Shown here piece by piece: positions 24,616-33,651 of a stretch of 64,000 nt of DNA. Every line of letters begins with the position of its first letter. The stretch's first letter is position 1. Where the stretch lies: positions 2,480,001-2,544,000 of the forward strand of contig NZ_QKWY01000002.1 of the NCBI RefSeq assembly GCF_003248355.1, read 5' to 3'. The notes beneath the pieces were generated by a model. The model did not search any database and was not told the origin of the DNA. It was given only the letters and a program-made list of their open reading frames with translations. A program made the position numbers and the translations under genes. Source of the DNA: Streptomyces sp. AC1-42W. Lineage in GTDB: Bacteria > Actinomycetota > Actinomycetes > Streptomycetales > Streptomycetaceae.

Positions 24616-27561
24616 GTGGCAGATCTTAGGTGTTCTGTGGTTCAGCTCATGAGGGGCATGGGGCTGGCGCCCGACGTCGTGGAGCGGGTTTCGCGGCTTT
24701 GGGGGAAGTCCGCGGCCAGGAACGGTGGGCGTACGCATCTGCTGATCGGGCATCTGCTGGACACGGCCGCAGTGGCCGGGCTCATGTGGGACCGGTACCT
24801 CTCGCCGGCCTTTCGGCGCAGGCTTGATGAGATCAGCGGGGGCCGGGGCCGCCTGTGGTTCATGTGGGTGTGCGGCATCCACGACTGCGGCAAGGCGTGC
24901 CCGGCGTTTCAGGCCATGGACCCGATCGAGGCCGCCCCCGTGCAGGCGGCCGGGCTGACGTGGGGGCGGCAGCCGGCCAATCGGGGGAAGCGGTGGCGCC
25001 ACGATGTCGCCGGGGCTGCCCTGCTCAAGCCTCGGCTGGCCGCCGAATGGGGGAGCGAGGAAGCCGCCGGGTGGGTATGGCCCCTGGTGGCGGGGCACCA
25101 CGGTACGTTTCCAGCCGTCAAGAGCATCAAGCCGCCGTACCCAGGGGCAGGTGGTCAGGGGCCCGAATGGGCCGAGGCGCAGCGCGCGGTGGTCGACGTG
25201 TTCACCCGTGCCATCGGGTTCGAGGACCTGGCGGACGTGCGCCCCGTGGGCGCCCTGCGGAAGGCGGAGCAACTCGCGCTGTCGGGCCTGATCGTGATGG
25301 CGGACTGGATCGCGAGCGGCGGCCGCACAGGCCGAGGGTTGGCAGACGCCGGGCAGGTCTCGCTGGACGAAGCCCAGCGCCGCATGGAGTCGTGGTGGGA
25401 CGAACTGCGCCTGCGCGGCGGCTGGCAGGGCCTTCCACTGCCCCGTACCCGGCTGGCCCCGCTCACCGACCGGCTTGGGGTGGCGCCACGCGCCTCGCAG
25501 CGGGAGTTGGTGGAGCGGGCGTGGTCGATGCCGGTACCGGGGCTCATGGTCGCGGAGGCGCCCATGGGGGAGGGGAAGACGAAGGCTGCCCTCGCGGCCG
25601 CCGAGGTCCTGGCGGCGCGCTTCGGGCTCGACGGAGTGTTCGTCGCGATGCCCACCCAGGCCACGAGCGACCCGATGTACGAGCAGGTCCTGCAGTGGGT
25701 GCGTACGTTTGACCCGGAGCTTGAGTCACAGGTCGCGCTCCTGCACGGACGCCGGCGCTTCAACGCCTGGTGGCGGGCGATCTGGGAAGGGAAGTCCCGC
25801 CCGGACACCGACGAGTGCGAATGCGCGGGCGAGGGAGCCGACCCCGAAGTCCTCAACGCGTACGACGACTTCGGAGGCATCGGCGAGGACGCCGACTTCG
25901 GCATGGCCCCGGCCGTACCGTTGACCGGAGACGTTGCCTCCTCCGAGGCGGACGGCCCCGCCCACTGGTTCCTCGACAACAAGCGAGGGCTGCTCACCGC
26001 GTTCGGTGTCGGCACCGTGGACCACCTGCTGCACGCCGCGACCCGCACTCGCCACGTCATGCTCCGGTTCGCCGGGCTCGCAGGCAAGGTCGTGATCGTC
26101 GACGAGGTCCACGCCGCAGACATCTACATGCGGCAGTTCCTGGTGGAGGCGCTGCGCTGGCTGGGGCAGGCGGGGGTTCCGGTCGTGCTGCTCTCGGCGA
26201 CGCTGCCGCCCGCGCAGCGGCAGCTCTTCGTGGACGCCTACCTGTCCGGCGTCCTGGGTACGGCGGACGTGCACCAGCCGGTTCCGGAGCCCGCCGGGTA
26301 CCCGTGCGTCACGGTCGCCTACGGCGTGGAGGGCCGAGCCGTCGCCGAGACGTCCCGCGAGGCCGTGCCGTCCTGGCGCGCATCGATGCCCGTGGAGCTC
26401 GCCTGGCTGCCCGACACCGATGTCTCCGGTGCGCGGATGGTGCGGGCGGTACGCGAATCCGTCGCGGACGGGGGAGTGGCCCTGGTGGTGGTCAACCAGG
26501 TCGCCCGCGCCCAGGCGATCCACGACGGCCTGCGTGAGGCCGGCTTCGGCGGCGAGCTCCACCTGCTGCACGCACGGTTCTGTGCCGCCCACCGCGCCGA
26601 CCGGACGGCGGAGTGCCTGCGTCTGATGGGGCCGAAGGCAGGTGCGGACCGGCCGGAGCGCATGGTGGTGATCGCCACACAACTCGCGGAGCAGTCCTTC
26701 GACGTGGACGCGGACGTGCTGATCACCGACCTGGCCCCCACCGACCTGCTCCTGCAACGCATCGGCCGGCTGCACCGCCACAGCGGTACCCGCCGCCCCG
26801 ATACCCACCGCGTACCGAGGGTCCTGGTCACGGGCGCGGCGGCGGGACAGGACGGAGTCCCGCGCTTCCTCAAGGCTTCGGAGACGATCTACGGCAGGTG
26901 GTCCCTGCTGCGGGCGGCAGCCCTCGTGGAGGAGGCCGCCGGCTCACTTTCGGCCGCCCCGGATGCGCGGAGTGCGCGTACGCAGGGGAACGGGTGGAGC
27001 ATTCCGGCCGACGTGCCGGAACTGGTGGCCCGAGCCTACGGCGGCGAAGGCATCTGCCCGGCCGACTGGCACGAGACCGAAGCCCTGGAGCACTGGCAGG
27101 GGAAGGAGCGGGACCGGGAAGACAAGGCCGGAGAGTTCCTTCTGTGCCGTCAGCGGGAGTGGGCCTTCCCCACGCTTGAGGGCCTGCACTACGCGGGCAG
27201 CCGGATCGCCACCCAGGAGCAGCTCGACGCCCTCGTCCGGGACGGCGAACCGACCGTCGAGGCGGTGATCGTCCATCGCGTTCCCGGTGGCTACCGGGCG
27301 TACGACGGCACCTGGCTCGGTATCCACGGCGAGGTGGACGACGACGAGGTCACCGACCGGTTGATGGGCGGGACCATCCGCCTCCCCGCTGGGCTCACCG
27401 AAGCCGCTCGGGCCGAACTGCGCCCGCTGCCGGCGTGGGTGAACCGCCCGTGGCTCAAGTACCGGCCGGCGCTGGTCCTGGAGGAGGACGGCACGGCGGT
27501 CCTGGGCACGCACAAGGTCTCGTACGACGACGTGCTGGGCCTGCTCATCGAGTGGGGGTGA
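24616..27561 (+). CDS. cas3: CRISPR-associated nuclease-helicase Cas3 (type I-E)
   Basis: The GTG at 24616 has AAGGAG 8 nt upstream; earlier in-frame GTGs lack such a site. The 981-residue protein has an N-terminal HD nuclease domain (His41, His46, H-D-C-G-K at 89-93, RHD near 128-130, HH at 161-162). It is followed by an SF2 helicase: Walker A MGEGKT (317-322), DEVH (496-499), SATL (527-530), and motif VI QRIGRLHRH. Cas3 is recruited by Cascade after R-loop formation and degrades the displaced strand. All expected catalytic residues appear present. It is the first cas gene and is separated from cse1 by 301 nt, so it may be regulated separately. Confidence 0.96.
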   Translation: MADLRCSVVQLMRGMGLAPDVVERVSRLWGKSAARNGGRTHLLIGHLLDTAAVAGLMWDRYLSPAFRRRLDEISGGRGRLWFMWVCGIHDCGKACPAFQAMDPIEAAPVQAAGLTWGRQPANRGKRWRHDVAGAALLKPRLAAEWGSEEAAGWVWPLVAGHHGTFPAVKSIKPPYPGAGGQGPEWAEAQRAVVDVFTRAIGFEDLADVRPVGALRKAEQLALSGLIVMADWIASGGRTGRGLADAGQVSLDEAQRRMESWWDELRLRGGWQGLPLPRTRLAPLTDRLGVAPRASQRELVERAWSMPVPGLMVAEAPMGEGKTKAALAAAEVLAARFGLDGVFVAMPTQATSDPMYEQVLQWVRTFDPELESQVALLHGRRRFNAWWRAIWEGKSRPDTDECECAGEGADPEVLNAYDDFGGIGEDADFGMAPAVPLTGDVASSEADGPAHWFLDNKRGLLTAFGVGTVDHLLHAATRTRHVMLRFAGLAGKVVIVDEVHAADIYMRQFLVEALRWLGQAGVPVVLLSATLPPAQRQLFVDAYLSGVLGTADVHQPVPEPAGYPCVTVAYGVEGRAVAETSREAVPSWRASMPVELAWLPDTDVSGARMVRAVRESVADGGVALVVVNQVARAQAIHDGLREAGFGGELHLLHARFCAAHRADRTAECLRLMGPKAGADRPERMVVIATQLAEQSFDVDADVLITDLAPTDLLLQRIGRLHRHSGTRRPDTHRVPRVLVTGAAAGQDGVPRFLKASETIYGRWSLLRAAALVEEAAGSLSAAPDARSARTQGNGWSIPADVPELVARAYGGEGICPADWHETEALEHWQGKERDREDKAGEFLLCRQREWAFPTLEGLHYAGSRIATQEQLDALVRDGEPTVEAVIVHRVPGGYRAYDGTWLGIHGEVDDDEVTDRLMGGTIRLPAGLTEAARAELRPLPAWVNRPWLKYRPALVLEEDGTAVLGTHKVSYDDVLGLLIEWG

Positions 27562-27579
27562 GTGTGGAGCGTCCCGGAT

Positions 27580-27651
27580 TCCCTCGACCCCGCCTGTGCG
27601 GGGACCACATGGAGAACTGACAGGGAACACCCCCGGCGCTGCGGGGAGAAG
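27580..27651 (+). repeat. Two degenerate CRISPR-repeat-like hairpins between cas3 and cse1
   Basis: Two 29-nt units (27580-27608 and 27623-27651) have the array's 8 + 16 + 5 layout. The cores are CCCCGCCTGTGCGGGG and CCCCGGCGCTGCGGGG; the 3' flanks ACCAC and AGAAG correspond to ACGAC. They are separated by a 14-nt stub, like the 13-nt stub at the array trailer. They could be a vestigial array or an RNA-processing element in the cas transcript. Confidence 0.55.
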
Positions 27652-27738
27652 AGACGCTCCTCACGCTCAGGCAAAGAGTACTGGCCTATGGCCTGTAGCT
27701 CCGGAAGCTGAAGCAGTCGCTGGAGTCAGTCCGGCAGG

Positions 27739-27766
27739 TTGCGAGAAGTGACAGTTAGGATAATGT
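27739..27766 (+). promoter_or_regulatory. Possible promoter of the cse1-cas2 operon
   Basis: TTGCGA (27739-27744) and TAATGT (27761-27766) are separated by 16 nt in the AT-richest part of the 301-nt cas3-cse1 gap, about 97 nt upstream of cse1. The boxes are imperfect. Position is the main support. Confidence 0.3.
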
Positions 27767-27862
27767 GGTGATCGGCGGGGAGGCGAGGCTCGGGAGGCAT
27801 CGTTTCCCCGCCGACTCTCCCGTCTGGAGGACGGGGGTACCTCATGGAGAGGAGAAACCGCC

Positions 27863-29551
27863 ATGGACGTCAACGGAGACCTGGTCCACGGCGCGATGCT
27901 GGCCGCGGTCGATGTGGACGGCACCACGCGACAAACCGGCGTGCTGAACCTGCTGTTCGAAGCGCATCGGATTCGACGTCTGGAACTCCCGGTGCACACC
28001 ATGACACCGGTGGTGTTGCGCCAACTGCTGCTACCGGTCGTGTTCGATGCGCTGGGGATGCCGAGGAGCCGGCAGGAATGGGGTGAGCGGTTCCGCCAGG
28101 GAAGGTTCTCCGAGGAGGAACGCGCCCGCCTCGGCGCGTACCTGGGCCCCGAGCGGTACGGCGACCGGTTCCGGCTCTTCGACCCGGAGCGCCCCTTCGC
28201 ACAGGTGGCAGGGCTGACCGCGCTGAACGGGGAGACGAAGTCCACCGCGCAGTTGGTGCCTTCGGTGGCATCCGGGAACAACGTGCCCCTGTTCAGCGCG
28301 CTGAACGAGTCGGACGACCTGCTGCTGACACCGGGCGAAGCCGCGCTGTGGCTGCTCCACGTGCACTGCTGGGACACGGCGTCGATCAAGACCGGCGCCG
28401 AGGGCGACCCGCAGGCGAGCAAGGGTAAGACGACCGGGAACCCCACCGGTCCGCTCGGCCAGTTCGGTGTCGTCGTTCCCACCGGAGCGACGCTGTACGA
28501 CACGCTGCTGCTGAACACCCCCATCGTGCCGGACGGCCTCAAGGCCGACGACCGGCCGCAGTGGGCCTGGGACGAGCGACCGGCAAGCCTCGGCTGCGCG
28601 TCACCGGCAACCCCGGCCTGGTCCCAGCGCCCGGCGAGCGGGTTGTTGGACCTGCTGACCTTTCAGTCACGCCGGGTGCGCCTGTTCACCTGCGAGACGG
28701 AGTCGGGGCTACGGGTGAACCGGGCCATCGTGTCCGCCGGTGACCGGCTGACGCGGACGCCCCAGGACGAGCCGCACACCGCGTGGCAGCACACGGCCAA
28801 GCCGAAGAAGGACCAGCCGCACCAGCGGCCCCGCCGGCACGCCTCGGGCCGGGCGGCGTGGCAGGGGCTGAGCACCCTCCTGGCGATGACCCTGCCCGAA
28901 CAGAGCGACGGCCCCTACACCTCATCGCTGCTGCGGCAGATCGGGGACCTCCAGGCCGATCAGGTGCTGCCCCAGGGATACCCGCTCGGTGCGGAGACAT
29001 CGGGTCTGGAGTACGGCACGCAGTCCGCCGTGGTGGAGAACGCGATCGGTGACGACGTGCCCCTGCCGGTCAACGCGCTCCTCGCCCAGGACGAGTGGCT
29101 GCGCGCGGCCTTGTTGGAGTGCGTCGACCAGGCGGACCAGGTCGCTCGGGCGCTCGATGGTCTCAACAACGATCTGCGGCGCGCCGCAGGCGGTGACCCG
29201 CTGCCCAGGGACAAGGGCAGCAGGCCGTCCGCGACGTTCCTCCACTCCCTCGACCGGACCATGCGGCGGCTCCTCGTCGGCCTGCGGACCGTGGGGGACG
29301 ACGGCGATCTCCTCGAACGAGCCCAGCTGGCCTGGGAGCAGTGCCTGCGGATCGCCGCGGACAGGGAAGCCGGCCTGCTGCTCGCGGCCGTCCCGCCGCG
29401 CGCCGTCGTGGGCCGCACGGTCAGGATCGGTGACAAGGAGTTCGTATACCGCAGCGGCAAGGCCGTTGGTCACTTCCGGGCGAAACTCGGCGCGATTCTG
29501 GAACGGGTCGCGGCCGAACACCCCGTCGAGGCAGAGGAGGCCGCGGCATGA
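27863..29551 (+). CDS. cse1: Cascade large subunit Cse1/CasA (Cas8e)
   Basis: The ATG at 27863 follows GGAGAGGAG. The 562-residue protein carries Cse1 hallmarks: LLFEAHRIRRLELPVHTMTPVVLRQLL near the N-terminus, ERPFAQVAGL, the loop ASGNNVPLFS, and WLLHVHCWDTASIKTG. The C-terminal part (from about 400) is the expected four-helix bundle. Cse1 recognises the PAM and recruits Cas3. The usual N-terminal WIPV segment is not evident, so the extreme N-terminus is divergent. The stop overlaps cse2 by 4 nt. Confidence 0.93.
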   Translation: MDVNGDLVHGAMLAAVDVDGTTRQTGVLNLLFEAHRIRRLELPVHTMTPVVLRQLLLPVVFDALGMPRSRQEWGERFRQGRFSEEERARLGAYLGPERYGDRFRLFDPERPFAQVAGLTALNGETKSTAQLVPSVASGNNVPLFSALNESDDLLLTPGEAALWLLHVHCWDTASIKTGAEGDPQASKGKTTGNPTGPLGQFGVVVPTGATLYDTLLLNTPIVPDGLKADDRPQWAWDERPASLGCASPATPAWSQRPASGLLDLLTFQSRRVRLFTCETESGLRVNRAIVSAGDRLTRTPQDEPHTAWQHTAKPKKDQPHQRPRRHASGRAAWQGLSTLLAMTLPEQSDGPYTSSLLRQIGDLQADQVLPQGYPLGAETSGLEYGTQSAVVENAIGDDVPLPVNALLAQDEWLRAALLECVDQADQVARALDGLNNDLRRAAGGDPLPRDKGSRPSATFLHSLDRTMRRLLVGLRTVGDDGDLLERAQLAWEQCLRIAADREAGLLLAAVPPRAVVGRTVRIGDKEFVYRSGKAVGHFRAKLGAILERVAAEHPVEAEEAAA

Positions 29552-30708
29552 CGTCTACCCGGACACGGCCGTACTTCTGGGAGGAGGCTGCCGAAGAATG
29601 GGACGCGAAGCAGCGGGCGGGACAGCCTTCGGAATTCTCCGAGTACGTCGTGCGCAAGCTCAGGGCCGTGCGTGAAGGCGTGGGCCGGGAGGCGGGTTCC
29701 GTCGCGTCGATGCGATCCGTCCACCGCGTCTTCCTCCGGGACGAGGACCTGGACAGCCTCCCGCACGCGTACGTCGCCGAGCACTACGCGTTGACCCTGT
29801 TCGGTCTGCACCAGCACGCCTCGTCCGAGCCCGTGCACCGGCCCGGCATCGGGCTCGGCACCGCGTTTCTGCGGCTGTGGCGCACGGAACCGCAGGCCCG
29901 GCCCGCTCGGGAGCGGCGACTGCTCGCGGCCGCCACCGCCCAGGACGTGCACGAACTGGCGCAGCACCTCCAGCGCCTCGTACCCCTGCTGCGGCAGGCG
30001 GGTATCGGCCTGGACTACACGCGGCTGTTCTTCGAGCTGCAACAGTGGGACGGACCGAAGCGGGACCGCACGCTGCGGGCCTGGGGCCTCCAGTGCACCG
30101 ACCCCGGCACTTCCGCCCCACCCGGTGACGAGGGCGGCCAGCGCTCCGACGCCGACAGCGCGTCCGCACCGTACTGGGTGACATACGACCCCAAGAGCCG
30201 GGACGCCGCCGCCGACCTGGCCGCGCTGCGCTCGGGCATCGGGCGTGAGGCGGGCACGGTGCCCGCCATGTGGACCTTCCACCGCATCGATATGGAGCCC
30301 GAATGGCGTGACAGGGGAGCCCTTACGCGGGATCTGAAGGCCGAACACGCGGCGCTCACCCTCTTCGCCCGTCACCAGCAGGCCCAAGAGCACCGGATGC
30401 ACATCAAGGGCCACAGCCCCGGCACCGCTGTCGGCTCCCTCGCCAAGAAGACGGCGGAGGGCAAGGGCACGGGCGCCACCACCGCACTGGAACGGCGCTT
30501 CGGCGTCCTGCTCACCTCCAACGACTTCGACGAACTCGTCATGCATCTGCGGTCGCTCGTACCGCTGCTGAACCAAGCTGGTATCGGACTCGACTACGAC
30601 CTGATCCGCAAAGCCCTGCGTGCCTGGGACGACCCGCGCCGGCCGGACGCCGCCGCGTCCTACCGGCAGCGCTGGGAGCGCGACTTCCATACCGCGAACA
30701 TGCCCTGA
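29548..30708 (+). CDS. cse2: Tandem-duplicated Cascade small subunit Cse2/CasB (Cas11e-Cas11e fusion)
   Basis: At 386 residues this is about twice the usual Cse2 length. The two halves are homologous: GREAGSVASMRSVHR (46-60) matches GREAGTVPAMWTFHR (232-246), AEHYALTLFGLHQH (77-90) matches AEHAALTLFARHQQ (265-278), and LVPLLRQAGIGLDY (144-157) matches LVPLLNQAGIGLDY (337-350). A polar linker (about 181-218, rich in Gly, Asp, Ser) joins them. Cascade normally contains a Cse2 dimer along the crRNA belly, so the fusion would supply both copies covalently. The second copy has an insertion (HIKGHSPGTAVG...). ATG 29548 overlaps the cse1 stop. A frameshift artefact is unlikely, since the frame is continuous and both halves are intact. 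Confidence 0.9.
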   Translation: MTSTRTRPYFWEEAAEEWDAKQRAGQPSEFSEYVVRKLRAVREGVGREAGSVASMRSVHRVFLRDEDLDSLPHAYVAEHYALTLFGLHQHASSEPVHRPGIGLGTAFLRLWRTEPQARPARERRLLAAATAQDVHELAQHLQRLVPLLRQAGIGLDYTRLFFELQQWDGPKRDRTLRAWGLQCTDPGTSAPPGDEGGQRSDADSASAPYWVTYDPKSRDAAADLAALRSGIGREAGTVPAMWTFHRIDMEPEWRDRGALTRDLKAEHAALTLFARHQQAQEHRMHIKGHSPGTAVGSLAKKTAEGKGTGATTALERRFGVLLTSNDFDELVMHLRSLVPLLNQAGIGLDYDLIRKALRAWDDPRRPDAAASYRQRWERDFHTANMP

Positions 30709-30753
30709 ATCCACCGACCGACCGGAGACGGCCGCCCGCCCGGCCGCCCCGGC

Positions 30754-30793
30754 GCGTACGCGGGACGTCGTCCCGAAGGAACCCCGCGTACGC
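30754..30793 (+). other. RNA hairpin between cse2 and cas7e
   Basis: Perfect 11-bp stem GCGTACGCGGG (30754-30764) with 30783-30793 and an 18-nt loop, in the 162-nt gap upstream of cas7e. It is the only sizeable gap in cse1-cas2. It could attenuate transcription or stabilise a processed cas7e message, since Cas7 is needed in about six copies per Cascade. Confidence 0.55.
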
Positions 30794-30870
30794 CCCACCG
30801 CTTCGACTCTCACCCCCGCGTGCCGCCACGGGCGGCGCCCCACGCCTTCACGCCTTCTAGGAGCTGTGCC

Positions 30871-32052
30871 ATGAACCAGCCGCACCTGTTCGTCGAGGTC
30901 CACATCCTGCAGAGCCTCCCGCCGTCCAACGTCAACCGGGACGACAGCGGTACCCCGAAGCAGGCCGTCTTCGGAGGCGCTCGGCGCGCCCGCGTCTCCT
31001 CGCAGGCGTGGAAGCGGGCCACCCGTACCGAGTACGCCCGGCAGGTGCCCGAGGCCGACCGGGCCACCCGCACCAAGCGCATCGCCACCCTGCTCACCAA
31101 GCGGCTCGCCCGGTCCACCGACAAGGGCGGAGCCGGCCTCGCCGCGGAGCAGGCCGACCGTCTGACCACCGCGCTTCTCGAACCGCTCGGGATCACCAAG
31201 TCGGCGAAGAAGGACGACCAGTCGGCGTACCTGCTGTTCTTCGGAAAGACGCAGCTCGATGACCTGGTGGCCGCGCTCGACGGCCGTGCCGCCGAACTGG
31301 CCGCCCTGCCCGACGACGAGCTGAAGGCGGAGGTGAAGAAACTCCCCGTCGTCCAGACGCTGTCCACCGGGCACCCGGCGGAGGTCGCGCTCTTCGGCCG
31401 CATGGTCGCCGACCTGCCCACACTGAACGTGGATGCCTCCGTACAGGTCGCGCACGCCCTGTCCACCCACGCCGTGCGCACCGAGTTCGACTACTTCACC
31501 GCGGTGGACGACGAGAAAACCGAGGACCACGGGGCCGAGATGATCGGCACCGTCGAGTTCAACTCCTCCACCCTGTACCGGTACGCGGTCCTGGGCGTGC
31601 ACCAACTGCGCGACAACCTCTCCGACGCCGCCGAGACCAGGGACACCGCGGTCCGCTTCGTCGAGGCGTTCGCACGCTCCATGCCCACCGGACACCAGAA
31701 CTCCTTCGCCCACCGCACCCTGCCCCACCTGGTCCTGCTGACCGTCCGCACCGACCAGCCGGTGAACCTGGTCTCCGCCTACGAGGAGCCCGTCACCGGC
31801 ACCGCCGGCCTCGCCGAACAATCCGCAGTCCAGCTCGCCGAAGAACTCAAGAAGGTCGGCGAGACCTGGGGCAGCAAGCCGCTGCGTACGCTGGCCACCT
31901 ACACCGCCGAGAAGGACAAGGTCACCGACGCGTTCGGCTCCTCCCTGCCCTTCCCCGCCCTCCTCGACGCCCTGGGCACCCTGGTCGGCGACTGGCTCGA
32001 CGGCGGAGAGGCGGCCGTAGCCGGCGACGGCGCGGAGGCCGGTGCCCGATGA
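30871..32052 (+). CDS. cas7e: Cascade backbone subunit Cas7e (Cse4/CasC)
   Basis: The start is ATG 30871, with TAGGAG 7 nt upstream; the frame open from 30820 is not needed. The 393-residue product begins NQPHLFVEVHILQSLPPSNVN and has QAVFGGARRARVSSQAWKRA, the conserved S-S-Q-x-x-K/R-R region. It also has THAVRTEFDYFTAVDD, GAEMIGTVEFNSSTLYRYA and SMPTGHQNSFAHRTLPHLVL. These are standard Cas7e blocks for crRNA-backbone binding. The C-terminus is Ala/Gly/Glu-rich (AAVAGDGAEAGAR). It overlaps cas5e by 4 nt. Confidence 0.96.
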   Translation: MNQPHLFVEVHILQSLPPSNVNRDDSGTPKQAVFGGARRARVSSQAWKRATRTEYARQVPEADRATRTKRIATLLTKRLARSTDKGGAGLAAEQADRLTTALLEPLGITKSAKKDDQSAYLLFFGKTQLDDLVAALDGRAAELAALPDDELKAEVKKLPVVQTLSTGHPAEVALFGRMVADLPTLNVDASVQVAHALSTHAVRTEFDYFTAVDDEKTEDHGAEMIGTVEFNSSTLYRYAVLGVHQLRDNLSDAAETRDTAVRFVEAFARSMPTGHQNSFAHRTLPHLVLLTVRTDQPVNLVSAYEEPVTGTAGLAEQSAVQLAEELKKVGETWGSKPLRTLATYTAEKDKVTDAFGSSLPFPALLDALGTLVGDWLDGGEAAVAGDGAEAGAR

Positions 32053-32849
32053 CCGGCACCGAGTACGCGGTCCTGTTGCTGAGGCTCGCCGCCCCCCTGC
32101 AGTCCTGGGGCGGTCCCTCCCGCTACAACCGGCGCGAAACGCGCCCCCAGCCCACCAAGTCCGGGGTCCTCGGCCTCCTGGCCGCCGCCGAAGGCCGCGA
32201 CCGCGCGGCGTCCATCGCCGACCTGGTCGGACTACGGCTCGGCGTCCGGGTCGATCAGCCCGGCTCCCTGCTCCGCGACTACCACACGTACAGCGACTAC
32301 CGGGGGGTGCCGCTGCTGTCGGCCAAGACCAACGCCAAGGGGCAGCAGACCAGGACCTCACCCGCCAAGTACACGGGCGTCACCCAGCGTTTCTACCTCC
32401 AGGACGCCGTCTTCGTCGTGGCCCTCCGCGGCCCGAAGCCCCTCGTGGCGGGCCTGGAGAAGGCCGTCCGGCACCCCGTCCACCCGCTCTCCCTCGGCCG
32501 CCGCTCCTGCCCGCCCACCGGCCCCGTCAGCCTCGGCCTGCGCCCCGACACCGGGCTGGAGGAGGCGCTGAAAGAGGTGCCGTGGAAGGCGGGCGAGCAC
32601 CGCCGCCGCCAGGTCCGGGACGCCACCGTGTCCCTGGAGGCCACCGTGGAGGACCCGGCGGGCGACCACCTCGCCGTGGACGTCCCCGACACCTACGACC
32701 TCAAGACCGGAACCACCTTCGGCCGCCGCGCCGTGCGCCATCTGTGGGTCACCGTGCCCACCGGACACGCCGAGCCGCCGCAGTCCGCGCAGGACACAGG
32801 CCCCACCGGCCGGTCCGGCCACGACCCGTTCGCCCTCCTGGGCTGGTGA
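32049..32849 (+). CDS. cas5e: Cascade subunit Cas5e (CasD)
   Basis: The 266-residue RAMP protein starts LLLRLAAPLQSWGGPSRYNRRETRPQPTKSGVLGLLAAAEG, the typical Cas5e opening. It continues with RDYHTYSDYRG and the PLSLGRRSCPPTGPV segment. Cas5e caps the crRNA 5' handle and contacts Cse1. The C-terminal 30 residues (PPQSAQDTGPTGRSGHD) are a low-complexity extension. ATG 32049 overlaps the cas7e stop by 4 nt, and cas6e starts 4 nt after its stop. Confidence 0.95.
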   Translation: MTGTEYAVLLLRLAAPLQSWGGPSRYNRRETRPQPTKSGVLGLLAAAEGRDRAASIADLVGLRLGVRVDQPGSLLRDYHTYSDYRGVPLLSAKTNAKGQQTRTSPAKYTGVTQRFYLQDAVFVVALRGPKPLVAGLEKAVRHPVHPLSLGRRSCPPTGPVSLGLRPDTGLEEALKEVPWKAGEHRRRQVRDATVSLEATVEDPAGDHLAVDVPDTYDLKTGTTFGRRAVRHLWVTVPTGHAEPPQSAQDTGPTGRSGHDPFALLGW

Positions 32850-32853
32850 CCGC

Positions 32854-33651
32854 ATGCCATACCTGTCGAAGATCACCCTCAACCCGCGCCGCCGGGCCGC
32901 CGTCTCCCTGCTCGCCAACCCGCACCGGCTGCACGCGGCCGTACTGAACGGGCTGGCCGTCCAGCCCGTCACGGAACGCGTCCTGTGGCGACTGGAGAAC
33001 AACCGCCCCCATCAGGCCGAAGTCCTCGTCCTCACCGAGAGCCGCCCCTCCTGGGCGCAGCTCGTCGAGGACGCCGGCTGGCCCGGAGCCGACGGGGGCG
33101 ATCCGCTCATCGCCGACTACACACCCCTGCTCGACCGCCTGGCGTACGGCCGTGAATTCGGCTTCCGCCTCACCGCCAACCCCGTACACAACGTCCTCGC
33201 ACCCGCCCGGCCCAGCGAACAACAGGCCGCCCGTCTCAAGGAAGGCGCCGACAGGGGTGGCCGGCCGCGTGGTTTTCGCGTCGCCCACCGCACCGTGGCC
33301 CAGCAGGTCGGATGGCTCCTTCAGCGGTGCGAGCGCCACGGTTTCACCATCCCCGACGCCACCGCCACGCCGCCCGCCCCCGGCTTGCGCGAGTTCGCCG
33401 CCGACGACCGAGAACCGTCACCGGGGCCGGCGGTCGCCGTCGTCGGCCGGGACATCCTGCGCTTCAGCAAGCGGAAGGACGGACCGCGGGTCACCCTGTC
33501 CACGGCCACCTTCGAAGGACGGCTGCGCGTCACCGACCCCGACGCCCTGCGGGCCGGCCTGCTCGGCGGCATCGGCCCCGGCAAGGGCTACGGCCAGGGC
33601 CTCCTCACCCTGGCCCCGCTCCGCACCCCCGAGGACGTGACCCATGGCTGA
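32854..33651 (+). CDS. cas6e: CRISPR repeat endoribonuclease Cas6e (Cse3/CasE)
   Basis: The 265-residue protein opens MPYLSKITLNPRRR and has NPHRLHAAVL, supplying the candidate catalytic His (24 or 27). Next come RVLWRLE and the RAMP feature FGFRLTANPVHN. The C-terminal Gly-rich loop GGIGPGKGYGQGLLTL is diagnostic. Cas6e cleaves the repeat hairpin, here the CCCCGC stem, and stays bound to the crRNA 3' end. A middle insertion (about 130-190) is Pro/Ala-rich. The last 8 nt overlap cas1e. Confidence 0.95.
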   Translation: MPYLSKITLNPRRRAAVSLLANPHRLHAAVLNGLAVQPVTERVLWRLENNRPHQAEVLVLTESRPSWAQLVEDAGWPGADGGDPLIADYTPLLDRLAYGREFGFRLTANPVHNVLAPARPSEQQAARLKEGADRGGRPRGFRVAHRTVAQQVGWLLQRCERHGFTIPDATATPPAPGLREFAADDREPSPGPAVAVVGRDILRFSKRKDGPRVTLSTATFEGRLRVTDPDALRAGLLGGIGPGKGYGQGLLTLAPLRTPEDVTHG

